Below, in pieces: positions 16,102-23,865 of a stretch of 32,788 bases of DNA (its first letter is position 1; each line of letters starts with the position of its first letter). The position numbers and the translations under genes were made by a program. Origin of the DNA: a virus. The notes under the pieces were generated by a model. The model made no database searches, was not told where the DNA came from, and saw only the letters and a list, made by a program, of their open reading frames with translations. The DNA lies in the IMG/VR virus record IMGVR_UViG_3300046450_000984, positions 1 through 32,788 of that record. One strand, 5' to 3'.

Positions 16102-17195
16102 TAGTTATCTCCCCGCAAAGCACAGTCTTCAATGACCTTGCTATAGTCAACCATGAGATACCCGTCAGAGTGAACAGCAACAGCTTCTGGAAGAACTTCC
16201 TGAACTTCCTGAGCAATAACACCCATAGTCGGCTGCTTGTTGACCAGCAGCTTAGCTTCTTCGGTCCATTCCCAAGTGTAGATGTTAAGACCATTTGGCA
16301 GTTTACCAACTCGCTTAATGTCTTTCTTAAGGCGGATATCAGAAAAACCTTTAGCGATGCTTGCGATACTACCAGCGGCCTGGAGACCCTGCATTAAGCC
16401 ACTAGGCCCACCAGGCATAACCTGAGACTGGTAACCGCTCTGCTGGAACTGCGTCTGACCGCCAAGACCAGCAAGGCCACCGTAGAGGTTAGCCAGCGTG
16501 ACCATCTGTGCCCTACGAGATTCCTGCTCCTGCTGAGCCAAGCGACCTTGATCAGCCAGCTGTGCCGTACGCTGAGCCTCCTGAGACTTACCCATTTGTT
16601 CATAGATGGTAGCAGGGGTGAGACCAGCTTGAGTGTACTGCTGCGCCCATTGAGGCATTTCGTTAAGAGCCGCAACGCGGCGAGCTTCGGACTGAGACAG
16701 AGCCGCAGCCATCTGCTGCTGAACAGTCTGCTCACGCCTCTGCTGCGACAGGATGTCCTGCTCAGACAGTGCCGTGGAGCCTAGCCCATACTGACCAGCT
16801 TCCATAGCCGCTTGCTGCTCCCTAAGCTTATCAGCTCCGGTCAGATCGCGGGCCTGTTGAGACAAGACACCTAACTGAGCCTGGTACACAGGGTCCTGCG
16901 TAGGATCAGAAAGACCCGTAGATAGCCGGTTCTGGTAGATTGATTGAAGGTCCTGAGTTACCTGGGGGAACATCTGCTCAGCCGCCTGACCATAGCCAGT
17001 GTAAGCAGCCTGCGTAGCACCACTGGTAGGAGCCACCAGTGAGCCTCTATAGAGTTCAGGAGTGGCGGTAAACTCGTAGCCCAGAGCTGGCAGCATTCCC
17101 TGAATGTAAGGCTCAACCGGAGCGTAAGGTTTTACCTCGCTAGTTCCCTTAGATTCGGAAGGAGCCTGTACAACAGTAGGAGAGCTTGTACCCAT
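16101..17195 (-). CDS. Gln-rich virion protein with C-terminal S74 self-cleaving chaperone domain
   Basis: Residues about 60-240 are helical and extremely rich in Gln and Ala (REQQAAMEAGQYGLG, RREQTVQQQMAAALSQSEARR), recalling internal virion proteins such as T7 gp14. A Gly-rich region follows, then SDIRLKKDIKRVGKLPNGL, GVIAQEVQEVLPEAV and MVDYSKV, the hallmarks of the intramolecular chaperone of endosialidase (peptidase S74). The Ser285-Asp286 and Lys290 residues match the Ser-Lys pair used for autocleavage in that family, which trims the chaperone after trimer folding. Such domains usually end tail spikes or fibres, so its use on this protein is odd. The gene lies between the GNAT-like and disordered protein genes. 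Confidence 0.85.
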   Translation of the reverse strand: MGTSSPTVVQAPSESKGTSEVKPYAPVEPYIQGMLPALGYEFTATPELYRGSLVAPTSGATQAAYTGYGQAAEQMFPQVTQDLQSIYQNRLSTGLSDPTQDPVYQAQLGVLSQQARDLTGADKLREQQAAMEAGQYGLGSTALSEQDILSQQRREQTVQQQMAAALSQSEARRVAALNEMPQWAQQYTQAGLTPATIYEQMGKSQEAQRTAQLADQGRLAQQEQESRRAQMVTLANLYGGLAGLGGQTQFQQSGYQSQVMPGGPSGLMQGLQAAGSIASIAKGFSDIRLKKDIKRVGKLPNGLNIYTWEWTEEAKLLVNKQPTMGVIAQEVQEVLPEAVAVHSDGYLMVDYSKVIEDCALRGDN

Positions 17196-17197
17196 TT

Positions 17198-17620
17198 TTA
17201 AAGCCTTTTGTATAAAGTTATATGGTCTAGTTTGTATCCTGAAGGCTTCATTACTCTATCCCATCCTTTACGACCAGTGATCTGGATGAAGCCTAGTTTT
17301 CTATCTTTGTAAAACTTTTCAAATATAGGATAAATATCCTCGATAATAAATTTTCCACCAGCAGCCTCTGACGATACACCTGATCTACGCGGGTATTTTA
17401 CCATTGTCATAACCAAGCAGCCCGCTACCTCTTCATCGTTATCAAAAGAGACCCAAATGTGGGATACACCTTTAAGCAAGTTTAAAACAATATCCTCTGG
17501 CTCTACGAGGTCAGGGTTGTTTTTGTTTATAGAAGCTTCTATGTGCTTCCAGCACTTACCAACGACTTCCTTAAATCCCTTACAGCTGTGGTCTAAAAGC
17601 TTATAGTTTAGTCCATGCAC
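17198..17620 (-). CDS. GNAT-fold acetyltransferase-like protein, 140 aa
   Basis: The frame is open further upstream, but that part overlaps the well-formed end of the 86-aa gene; GTG 17620 gives a 140-residue protein with a 20-base overlap. Recognisable GNAT-like features are HIWVSFDNDEEVAGCLVMTM, KFIIEDIYPIFEKFYKDRKL and the terminal GRKGWDRVMKPSGYKLDHITLYKRL, a pattern seen in small phage acyltransferase-fold proteins. The acetyl-CoA loop (Q/R-x-x-G-x-G/A) is not clear, so it may be structural rather than catalytic. It sits among tail genes, as similar proteins do in other podoviruses. Its target is unknown. Confidence 0.62.
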   Translation of the reverse strand: MHGLNYKLLDHSCKGFKEVVGKCWKHIEASINKNNPDLVEPEDIVLNLLKGVSHIWVSFDNDEEVAGCLVMTMVKYPRRSGVSSEAAGGKFIIEDIYPIFEKFYKDRKLGFIQITGRKGWDRVMKPSGYKLDHITLYKRL

Positions 17621-17861
17621 CTGCGGCGTTATAAAAATATATTCCTTCTCCGCTACCGGGGTTCCAGCTAGTGCCATCTGCATATCGAATATTACCTTGG
17701 CTTGGTTTATCAGGAGCGGCATAGCTAACGTCTAAGTGACCATCTCGCAGCAGTTCTACCACAGCCCGAATATTCTCAAATGTTTCGTCAAGATATCGGG
17801 GCATAGAATCAGTATCATCTGGAGCAATCGTAGGAGTAAACCTAAGAAATTCTCTGGTCAT
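17601..17861 (-). CDS. Small hypothetical virion protein, 86 aa
   Basis: Begins MTREFLRFTPTIAPDDTDSM with an ATGA overlap of 4 bases with the stop of the tail nozzle-like gene. A short helix (PRYLDETFENIRAVVELLRDG) is followed by a beta-rich segment, GNIRYADGTSWNPGSGEGIYFYNAAGAW. This segment recurs in short phage tail-associated proteins I have seen, where W and aromatic residues form a small beta domain. No function is known. The helix could trimerise or anchor the domain in the tail. Confidence 0.68.
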   Translation of the reverse strand: MTREFLRFTPTIAPDDTDSMPRYLDETFENIRAVVELLRDGHLDVSYAAPDKPSQGNIRYADGTSWNPGSGEGIYFYNAAGAWTKL

Positions 17862-19426
17862 CGGTCACCAGCCACTTCAGTTTCAAAAGTATAACCAGAC
17901 AATCTAAACTCGTTGTCTGTAGTACTCTCAAACTTTACTGCAATATACCTTCCCCGTACTCGACAGTCTACTTTATAATCTTCACCTATAGTAAAAGTTA
18001 CCGGATTGGCGTAAGTAATGCCCTCGTATGGATCGTTCTCAGCGCCAACGCTAATCTGAATACTACCAGTGCCTTCAAACCTGGGTATCAGCTTTGTAAC
18101 CTTTTTGGTCTGGGTGGACCTTCCAGCGTGTAGGCCATACCGCTCTAGCCGCTTGGTGAATGATGTGCCATCAAAGGTGAGGCTCTTATCTTCCAGATAA
18201 AACTTTGTATCATTGGTGCCGCATACCAGCAGAGACTCGACAGCTGGGTTAAACTCAGGACGCGCCCAGTTTACAATGTTGGTATTCCAAGTGTCGGACG
18301 AAGCTGACCAAGTGTTTGTCAAGTTAGGGTTAACAAGGCCCTTGGCAATAAAGCTACAACTTGGCAGATCACGAACAGCCCAAGTATTATCTACGTAGTT
18401 CCAAACTAGCGCCTTATTAGGAAAGCCGTTTGTAGCCCCAGTTTGAGGGTAGCATATCCATACTTCACTATTGTTTTTATTGTGCGCTAAGAAGGTTTTA
18501 TAGTAGTAGGTAGAGTCGATTTCGCCAAAGAGGAATGCCTTCATCTGGTCAGTGATAGCACTCTTCAAACTATTACCGTTGTGAATTACAAAGTCGTTTG
18601 TGGAAAGCATGGCGTGGCGGTTATCGCCAAGGTCCACCACTGCAAACTTTGAGAACAACCCAGTATCTTTAAACTTTTCCTTTACGTTAAAAGTATATGA
18701 ACCTCCGACATAAGTCAGAGAGTACACACTGTCTTCCTTATAGATAATCAGCTCATTACCCAGCTGCTTAGCGTTTAGAATATGGCCAGGAGTGCCACCC
18801 AGAGTAACCTGAGCAGCTTCAGAGCTGGTGCTTGCCGTGTTCCAAGTGTTAGTCCCGTTGTCGATAGCACCCTCTGGAATAGCATCGCTCCAACGAAGGC
18901 TAAAAGGATAGGCGGTTCCATTATCTGTTAGATTAAGAGCTACCAAGTGGTTCTTAAAAGGCACAATGGTCTGGCAGAGCAACGTAGAGGGCCACTGGGG
19001 CAGGTCGGTAAACAGCGAACCTCCCTGAGTAAAACTCTGAGGTACGTTAATACCGTTAGTCACAACCAGAACACCGCCCAGAATGCCCCCTGACCAATTC
19101 TTAGTAGTCCCAGACAGGGTGGTATAGGCTCCAGAGCTACGGGTCACAGAGCTATGCGTCACGCCGCTAATCTTGTACAAGTTTGTCAGCGTTCCGTAAA
19201 TCCAAAGATCGGTGCCACCCTTGTCCCAGCTGATAGCCCAATAGGGAGTAGCGGTGGGGGTCCCTAGAACCTGTAGATGGCCTAAGCACGAACCAGCACC
19301 CTTGCGAGTAAACTGGATGTTCTCGCCATCGCTAAAGTACTGAGGTGGCATATCATACGGAGACAGGTCCCTGTTAAGAGTAAACGGAGTCTGTAGGCCG
19401 TTAATGTCGTATAGTTCTTTAGCCAT
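17858..19426 (-). CDS. Tail tube / nozzle-like (gp12- or P22 gp10-like) structural protein, 522 aa
   Basis: A long beta-rich protein with many Gly, Thr, Asn and aromatic residues and spaced W, such as WAISWDKGGTDLWIYGTLTN and VWICYPQTG, as in beta-propeller tail nozzle proteins (T7 gp12, P22 gp10 class). It starts MAKELYDINGLQTPFTLNRDLSPYDMPPQ; this N-terminal arrangement is common in podovirus stabilisation or nozzle proteins. Start choice is uncertain: ATG 19426 has its GGAG directly adjacent; an in-frame GTG at 19432 is possible. It follows the adaptor gene in the usual podovirus order, so it likely forms the distal tail. It overlaps the 47-aa gene upstream by 8 bases. Confidence 0.75.
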   Translation of the reverse strand: MAKELYDINGLQTPFTLNRDLSPYDMPPQYFSDGENIQFTRKGAGSCLGHLQVLGTPTATPYWAISWDKGGTDLWIYGTLTNLYKISGVTHSSVTRSSGAYTTLSGTTKNWSGGILGGVLVVTNGINVPQSFTQGGSLFTDLPQWPSTLLCQTIVPFKNHLVALNLTDNGTAYPFSLRWSDAIPEGAIDNGTNTWNTASTSSEAAQVTLGGTPGHILNAKQLGNELIIYKEDSVYSLTYVGGSYTFNVKEKFKDTGLFSKFAVVDLGDNRHAMLSTNDFVIHNGNSLKSAITDQMKAFLFGEIDSTYYYKTFLAHNKNNSEVWICYPQTGATNGFPNKALVWNYVDNTWAVRDLPSCSFIAKGLVNPNLTNTWSASSDTWNTNIVNWARPEFNPAVESLLVCGTNDTKFYLEDKSLTFDGTSFTKRLERYGLHAGRSTQTKKVTKLIPRFEGTGSIQISVGAENDPYEGITYANPVTFTIGEDYKVDCRVRGRYIAVKFESTTDNEFRLSGYTFETEVAGDR

Positions 19427-19562
19427 CTCCACTGCTCGTATCTTTGGTCCATCCGGTAGTGTTGTATTCTGCCTGAGCTAAGTAAAACTCAGCTTCTGTC
19501 AGAATGTTTCCACTATCCTCTTGGACAATGCAAAAGTTATCTATACGCCAGTTTGTGGCCAT
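19419..19562 (-). CDS. Small hypothetical protein, 47 aa
   Basis: A compact 47-residue frame starting MATNWRIDNFCIVQEDSGNIL and ending in TKDTSSGDG fills the gap between the adaptor and nozzle-like genes. It lies 3 bases from the adaptor stop and overlaps the next start by 8 bases, the spacing pattern of this operon. It contains a short alpha/beta mix with a single cysteine. No family recognised; a head-tail or tail component is inferred from position only. Confidence 0.58.
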   Translation of the reverse strand: MATNWRIDNFCIVQEDSGNILTEAEFYLAQAEYNTTGWTKDTSSGDG

Positions 19563-19565
19563 AGT

Positions 19566-20216
19566 TTAAGCACCCCTGCGAACAAGACCGCCAGGATCAC
19601 CCTGAACAGTCATAGTCAATACTGTTCCACTATAGCGAGCAGCTTCCTCAGCAGCTTTAACATCAGCTAAGTCACTTCTGTACAGCTCTGCAAAACGCTT
19701 TACCTGTTCGTTATCGTCTAGGTAGACAGCCCCTTCCAAGCAAGAACCGTAGAGGTATAAGTTTGGAAACTCAGCGAGAATATTGTTGGTAAGGTTTGAG
19801 TCAGAAAGCGGAGTAAGCTTCTGGTAGTAGTTAATCCCAACGGTATAGGACCCGTCAGGTGTAGGGCATATTTTGAAGTTCTTACCCAAGCTAGAGTAAG
19901 ACTTTGGAGAGCCATTGCTATGGCTACCGTACTCTCTGCTGGCAGACTCAGGAGACATATAGGCGAGAGCGTAGCTGTTTGAAGCCGTATCGTAGGTCAC
20001 GTTACGAAGCTCAATAAGATCACTAGGCAAATTATAAAAGGCCTGACCGCCCGTGGTAGTGGTCTCAGACCTAACGTAGTTAACCCTAGCGCGAATGTCA
20101 CGATTAAGACGACCTTCGGCCAGAGTTATAAAGTCAGGAATGCGAGAAGTTAGATTGTTGCGGTTCAAGTAGTCTGCAACACTAACTTTTAGTTCTGTAT
20201 AATTTGCCAGACCCAT
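19566..20216 (-). CDS. Head-tail adaptor protein (phage connector type), 216 aa
   Basis: From ATG 20216 (MGLANYTELKVSVADYLNRN), which overlaps the upstream stop by one base (TAATG). The upstream extension MALAPYSRKHSL is less likely because it lies inside the preceding gene. The N-terminal helices with DFITLAEGRLNRDIRAR, then QAFYNLPSDLIELRNVTYD, and the C-terminal FAELYRSDLADVKAAEEAARYSG match the pattern of podovirus adaptor proteins that ring the portal (T7 gp11 or P22 gp4 role). It sits between the capsid and the nozzle-like gene, as expected. Confidence 0.8.
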   Translation of the reverse strand: MGLANYTELKVSVADYLNRNNLTSRIPDFITLAEGRLNRDIRARVNYVRSETTTTGGQAFYNLPSDLIELRNVTYDTASNSYALAYMSPESASREYGSHSNGSPKSYSSLGKNFKICPTPDGSYTVGINYYQKLTPLSDSNLTNNILAEFPNLYLYGSCLEGAVYLDDNEQVKRFAELYRSDLADVKAAEEAARYSGTVLTMTVQGDPGGLVRRGA

Positions 20217-20521
20217 TAGAGAGTGCTTTCGTGAGTACGGAGCCAGCGCCACTCAGCATCGTTCAGAAGCTGTTTTACCTTGGGCATATGGTCCTTGTTG
20301 AAAACATCTACGCCTAGCTCCCGCTTCCATTTCTCAATAACAATGAGCGGAATACTGGCAACCTTTCGCATACCGTTACCCTCTACACCGCCGTACATCG
20401 AATCGCCATTGAGTTCTTTTTTATTAAGCTCTAGCAGGGGCTGTACATCTTGTTCCGACTTGACAATCATATTGTCTTCGGACCGATCATACTTAAACTT
20501 GGTATTAACAGGACTGTCCAT
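20216..20521 (-). CDS. Hypothetical head-associated protein, 101 aa
   Basis: A 101-residue charged protein starting MDSPVNTKFKYDRSEDNM. It has a central segment GGVEGNGMRKVASIPLIVIEKWKRELG and ends in a helix with NDAEWRWLRTHES. It follows the major capsid gene after the hairpin and overlaps the adaptor by one base, so it is probably translationally coupled. Small proteins at this spot in podoviruses often help head completion, but no homology is recognised. The conserved-looking W-rich C-terminus may bind a partner. Confidence 0.68.
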   Translation of the reverse strand: MDSPVNTKFKYDRSEDNMIVKSEQDVQPLLELNKKELNGDSMYGGVEGNGMRKVASIPLIVIEKWKRELGVDVFNKDHMPKVKQLLNDAEWRWLRTHESTL

Positions 20522-20536
20522 ATTAACCTCTTAAAT

Positions 20537-20562
20537 GGGGAGAGAGCTGAAGCCCCCTCCCC
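20537..20562 (-). terminator. Strong hairpin after the major capsid gene
   Basis: On the minus strand an 11-bp stem, with two G-T pairs, closes a TTCA tetraloop just 10 bases after the capsid stop codon. The stem arms are 20552-20562 and 20537-20547. Only a short ATTT follows, so it may be a leaky terminator or an mRNA stabiliser that keeps capsid mRNA abundant, as the terminator after gene 10 does in T7. Confidence 0.72.
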
Positions 20563-20572
20563 GTAGTTAAGA

Positions 20573-21535
20573 CTACGACAAGTCGTAGACAGCGCCGAGA
20601 GCCTTCTCGTTCTTGACGACAAGGGTGTACTCAGCAATGATCGCACGTTGCTCACCGTCAGACGTTGAAGCAACTTCACGCTGTGCAAACGGACGAAGGT
20701 ACGCAACCCCGTAGTAGTCAGGGTCAAGAAGCCAAACGTCACGGCTACGCTGGAAGCGGTTAGGAACAACTGCCATTTCACCGAAGTCACTGACATAGAT
20801 GTCCATGCCACCAATGACTCGCGCGTCAGCAACATCGATTTTGTTAGACGCACCACCCGCAACACCGACACCAACGAAGCTGGAGAAGGTCTGCTTCTGC
20901 GACGGGGCCATCATCATGTACTTAGTGTCGGCACCGTTGTTGTAGGCCAGAAGGATCGAAGCCTTCAGGAGAGCTTCCGTAAATGCACGGGCCGTACCGT
21001 CAGTACGAGCAGTACCGTTACCACCAGACCCTACGGCTGTACCACCAGAGCCAATACTGCCATTGGTCGTGACCCAGGAGCTAAGCGAACCAAGCTTGCG
21101 GACAGTGCTGTCAGCAGCCATAGCCGTCTTCGACTGGTTAACACCAACCAGCGAAGTTTCCATGTCGCGTTTCAGTTCTTTGGCCCGCTTGGTAATCTGA
21201 TAAGCCAGCTCTTCACGACGGCCCGCTTTGGAAACCGCGTCAAGAGTACCGGAGACCAGGGTGGTCTTCAGGCTGATCTGGCAGATGTTGCCAAGACGGG
21301 TGGTAGCGGACGGCTCAGCAGCCGTGAGCGTAGCACCTTCTTCGTTGTAGTTGGTGCCAGACGCGGCAGCAAGAGCGTCCGTCTGCCATTCGTGGTTGAC
21401 CGCAATCGCATCCATGCGACCGCCCATAGACATGAACGGGGTTTCGGTCGGGCTAATGTCGTAAATGACATTTTCCAAGTCCTCTCGCAGACCAGCTGCG
21501 GAGTAAGTAACGTATACGCCAGTAGGTTGTGCCAT
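20573..21535 (-). CDS. Major capsid protein (DUF5309/SU10-type HK97 fold), 320 aa
   Basis: The 320-residue protein begins MAQPTGVYVTYSAAGLRED and contains ISPTETPFMSM, HEWQTDAL, AKELKRDMETSLVG and MMAPSQKQTFSSF with a final FAQREVA...GEQRAIIAEYTLVVKNEKA. This order matches the SU10/DUF5309 group of HK97-fold major capsid proteins. It has the expected neighbours: scaffold upstream and adaptor downstream. The gene is followed by a strong hairpin that may raise its relative expression. The ATG has AGGAA upstream and lies 9 bases after the scaffold stop. No protease gene or delta domain is evident. Confidence 0.88.
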   Translation of the reverse strand: MAQPTGVYVTYSAAGLREDLENVIYDISPTETPFMSMGGRMDAIAVNHEWQTDALAAASGTNYNEEGATLTAAEPSATTRLGNICQISLKTTLVSGTLDAVSKAGRREELAYQITKRAKELKRDMETSLVGVNQSKTAMAADSTVRKLGSLSSWVTTNGSIGSGGTAVGSGGNGTARTDGTARAFTEALLKASILLAYNNGADTKYMMMAPSQKQTFSSFVGVGVAGGASNKIDVADARVIGGMDIYVSDFGEMAVVPNRFQRSRDVWLLDPDYYGVAYLRPFAQREVASTSDGEQRAIIAEYTLVVKNEKALGAVYDLS

Positions 21536-21544
21536 GATGTATTC

Positions 21545-22549
21545 CTATCGTTTGGGTTTAGGGTTGTCTAATAAATCCAGAAAAACATTTGTGGCATCCC
21601 TAACATTACCAGTTTTAGCCAGCCTCTCTCGTTTAGACTGAATTTCCCTACGGCTTCTTTGATTTTTGCTTTCGGGACTTCCAGACTTAACAACCTTGGG
21701 AATTGTCTTTGATTTCTTACCGGAGCTTTTCGCTGCGCTGTCGTTCATCATAGCTTTGTGCAAGACCAAGACAACGCGGTGATCAGTGATTCCGTTAATA
21801 TCATTTTCCGAAAAACCAAGGTCTAAGGCATAGTGCCTAAGATCGTTTTTGAGACTGGACGAAGGATCGGAATATTCCGGGAGAGCCTGGACAAGCTTCT
21901 TAGCTTCTTCCTGCACTACCTTAGTAAGATGCTCCGATACTTCGCTACGAGTTTGCTCGTATACACGCTGCTTTTCAACCTGTACTTGAGCAATCTTGTC
22001 CTTGGCCTCCTGAAACTCAATACGTTTCTCCATGTACTCCATAGGGTCCTCTTCTTTTAGAGTAGCCCAGTTCACATTTGTGAACTTCTGGAGTTCAAGG
22101 TTTTGGTAGTGAGACATATTGGCCAGTACTTGATTGTACTGCTCACGCTCCTGCTGAACAGACTGTAGGTTGGCTTCATAAGCCTTACGCTGTTCTGCAA
22201 CTGCTTGAGACTTTCTGGTATAGTCGGACTGCCTCTGGTATCCGTTTTGGAGTTCGTCTAGGCTAACCTCAAATTCTTGACCGTCTACTTTTACAGTGTA
22301 AGTCTGTGGGAGGTCTCCCTGATCGTCCTCTTCTGCTTCTACCTTATACTCTTCGCCAGTGTTGCCGTCATCAGCTTCGGTATATTCGACCTCTTCTTCA
22401 AGGGCCTCTTCCTCTACCGCCTCTGGCTCGCTGGCTGTAACTTCTGATGTTTCTTCTGGATTAGTGTCAACACTTCCATACATGACATCAAACATAGAGA
22501 GCTGTTTGGATTCGACTTCCGCTTCCGGATTGGTCTGGGTATCGCTCAT
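21545..22549 (-). CDS. Capsid scaffolding protein, 334 aa
   Basis: Highly acidic in the first 90 residues (EAVEEEALEEEVEYTEADD) and helical and coiled-coil-like between about 120 and 230 (RQSDYTRKSQAVAEQRKAYE), with a basic C-terminus (SKNQRSRREIQSKRERLAKTG). An acidic helical body with a basic C-terminal hook directly upstream of the major capsid gene is the typical scaffold profile, as in P22 gp8 and T7 gp9. The scaffold core binds the capsid protein inside the procapsid and leaves before DNA packaging. No catalytic motif is seen. Confidence 0.85.
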   Translation of the reverse strand: MSDTQTNPEAEVESKQLSMFDVMYGSVDTNPEETSEVTASEPEAVEEEALEEEVEYTEADDGNTGEEYKVEAEEDDQGDLPQTYTVKVDGQEFEVSLDELQNGYQRQSDYTRKSQAVAEQRKAYEANLQSVQQEREQYNQVLANMSHYQNLELQKFTNVNWATLKEEDPMEYMEKRIEFQEAKDKIAQVQVEKQRVYEQTRSEVSEHLTKVVQEEAKKLVQALPEYSDPSSSLKNDLRHYALDLGFSENDINGITDHRVVLVLHKAMMNDSAAKSSGKKSKTIPKVVKSGSPESKNQRSRREIQSKRERLAKTGNVRDATNVFLDLLDNPKPKR

Positions 22550-22558
22550 CTAAATATC

Positions 22559-22783
22559 CTAACTTTCGTTGTTTTCTATTTGATCGCTGTGGACTAACGC
22601 TAAGAGGTCTTCCTTAATGGAGATCAAGGCGTCAATCTTGTACCAACAATATTCTCTGTCTATAGTCGAGTCAGAATTTTTCCAATCGACAAATAAAGAA
22701 TGTTCAAGATCGTCCAATACTTCTTTGAATACTGCGTTGTTCAAAATAAGTTTGGCTTGAACGGCTTTTTCTTTAGAATTCAT
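22559..22783 (-). CDS. Hypothetical helical protein, 74 aa
   Basis: A small charged protein starting MNSKEKAVQAKLILNNAVFK, with predicted helices throughout and a WYKIDALISIKEDLL segment. It lies between a basic peptide gene (1 base upstream) and the scaffold gene. Similar short helical proteins with an EKA..A..IL..A.F....D.LE pattern occur next to head genes of other podoviruses as far as I recall, without assigned function. Virion or head-assembly association is inferred from position. Confidence 0.65.
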   Translation of the reverse strand: MNSKEKAVQAKLILNNAVFKEVLDDLEHSLFVDWKNSDSTIDREYCWYKIDALISIKEDLLALVHSDQIENNES

Positions 22784-22784
22784 A

Positions 22785-22910
22785 TTAGCAGCGATTGCCC
22801 TTTGCGCCCTTCTTCATATCGGCTTCGGACTTGTTGCCACCTTTGCTGGGAACCGGACGGTTACCTACAGACTTCTTGGAAGACTTCTTGGAAGATTTTT
22901 TATCGTACAT
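22785..22910 (-). CDS. Lysine-rich basic peptide, 41 aa
   Basis: A 41-residue frame MYDKKSSKKSSKKSVGNRP ending in KKGAKGNRC, with AAAGGA at a good distance before the ATG and one base before the next start. It contains about a dozen lysines, with a repeated SSKK unit. It could bind DNA or neutralise charge inside the head, but no family is known. The strong Shine-Dalgarno and tight spacing argue for a real gene. Confidence 0.62.
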   Translation of the reverse strand: MYDKKSSKKSSKKSVGNRPVPSKGGNKSEADMKKGAKGNRC

Positions 22911-22996
22911 AGTTTGTCCTTTCTGTGTTTACCATTTTTTACAACTCCAGTACCTAGCGGTAAGTTTACCGGGAGGACTGGTAATCAACCATTCAC

Positions 22997-23485
22997 TTAG
23001 GTCTTGATCAAAAAGTTTATGGGAACGAAATTAAGAGTACCAGTACCAGAAGCGGCACTGGCAGTTCCAGAAGTACCTAGAACAAAACCAGAACCAACGC
23101 CTACAGGGTAATGAGCGCGGAAGTCAGGAACCAGAAAGTCTGACCCAGAGGTTCCAAAGGTGGTGCCTACAACGCCGTAGAGAACGGCATAGGTGGTGGT
23201 GCTGTAAGCGGAACCGTTGCAGAGTAGCCAGTCGTTGATACCGCTGATAGTCTGCGTAGTAGGTGCAGAGACCGAAGCCCACATGACAACAGTGCCAGGT
23301 TCAAAACCAAGCTTGTTAAACTGCGTAGCAGTGGGATTTACAGCAGCGTTTCCAATGTTAGGAAACTGGGTCTTCAGAACGCTCTTAACCAACCGAAGAT
23401 GATCGTCGCCTTCAGATATGTTATCACCAGCGGTGGGGTAGCTGCTGTTCAGCTGGTTGATATAGGATGCAGATTCTACAGTCAT
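22997..23485 (-). CDS. Phage tail-collar domain protein, 162 aa
   Basis: The N-terminal part (MTVESASYINQLNSSYPTAG) resembles the start of tail-fibre proteins, with a helical stretch EGDDHLRLVKSVLKTQFPNIG. The C-terminal half has WLLCNGSAYSTTTYAVLYGV, GTTFGTSGSDFLVPDFRAHYPVGVG, the pattern of the phage tail-collar (microcin-J25-like short-fibre) domain, in which CNG and P.D.RG. motifs mark the fold. It probably forms a fibre tip or receptor-binding part. It lies next to the lysis-like genes and downstream of the long fibre gene. Confidence 0.85.
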   Translation of the reverse strand: MTVESASYINQLNSSYPTAGDNISEGDDHLRLVKSVLKTQFPNIGNAAVNPTATQFNKLGFEPGTVVMWASVSAPTTQTISGINDWLLCNGSAYSTTTYAVLYGVVGTTFGTSGSDFLVPDFRAHYPVGVGSGFVLGTSGTASAASGTGTLNFVPINFLIKT

Positions 23486-23486
23486 C

Positions 23487-23672
23487 TTAAACCCGTCTCT
23501 CTTTGAGTTTGCAGCTAAGTTCTTTTAGCTCAAGTTCTTCAGAATTACTTACAAATTGCTCTAGCTGCTGTGCGCTTTCTTGGCATAATTCGTAAGATTT
23601 GTAAGGACCTGTGGCCGAATACTCAGTAATACCTATAGTTATATTTACAAGTATAACATATAAGTACCACAT
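23487..23672 (-). CDS. Small membrane or exported protein, 61 aa
   Basis: The first 15 residues MWYLYVILVNITIG are hydrophobic and can act as a signal or anchor; the remaining part is polar, acidic and helical with two cysteines (ELCQESAQQLEQF and ELSCKLKERR). Small proteins of the MWYL-type are common in phages near lysis genes, and could be spanin-like or periplasmic partners. It lies between the holin-like gene and the collar gene; no spanin lipobox is seen. The start has only a weak ribosome site (AAAAGA). Confidence 0.55.
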   Translation of the reverse strand: MWYLYVILVNITIGITEYSATGPYKSYELCQESAQQLEQFVSNSEELELKELSCKLKERRV

Positions 23673-23696
23673 TATCTACGAATTCTTTTAATAGAG

Positions 23697-23864
23697 TTAT
23701 CCATCATCTTTTTTTAACCATTTTCTAACAGTTTTGGTTTCGCAAATACGAATAATAAACCAAACGATGCTCAGGATTGCAGCAACATTGGGCAATATTT
23801 GTGTCCAGGATAACCCGACTACTACTGCTGCTCCAACGTCTAAGACTGTCTTCGGGTCGTTCAT
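23697..23864 (-). CDS. Holin-like small membrane protein, 55 aa
   Basis: A 55-residue frame MNDPKTVLDVGAAVVVGLSW, followed by QILPNVAAILSIVWFIIRICE and a basic tail KTVRKWLKKDDG. There are one or two short hydrophobic segments (about 8-20 and 23-41), then a charged C-terminus, the profile of small phage holins (hydrophobic helix, W, RI.E, basic end). AAGGTG lies before the ATG, 1 base from the stop of the upstream gene. It would time membrane permeabilisation so an endolysin reaches the wall. Holin identity is inferred from topology and context. Confidence 0.66.
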   Translation of the reverse strand: MNDPKTVLDVGAAVVVGLSWTQILPNVAAILSIVWFIIRICETKTVRKWLKKDDG

Positions 23865-23865
23865 C

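Noticed and set aside
17621-17722. Longer N-terminus for the GNAT-like protein (start at 17722)
   Set aside because: This part would overlap the well-formed 86-aa gene by 122 bases, and its residues do not resemble the GNAT family.
22911-22996. A 19-aa leftward frame from TTG between the collar and basic peptide genes (ending WSCKKW)
   Set aside because: Weak start, no clear ribosome site and too short to judge; the 86-base gap is otherwise unexplained.
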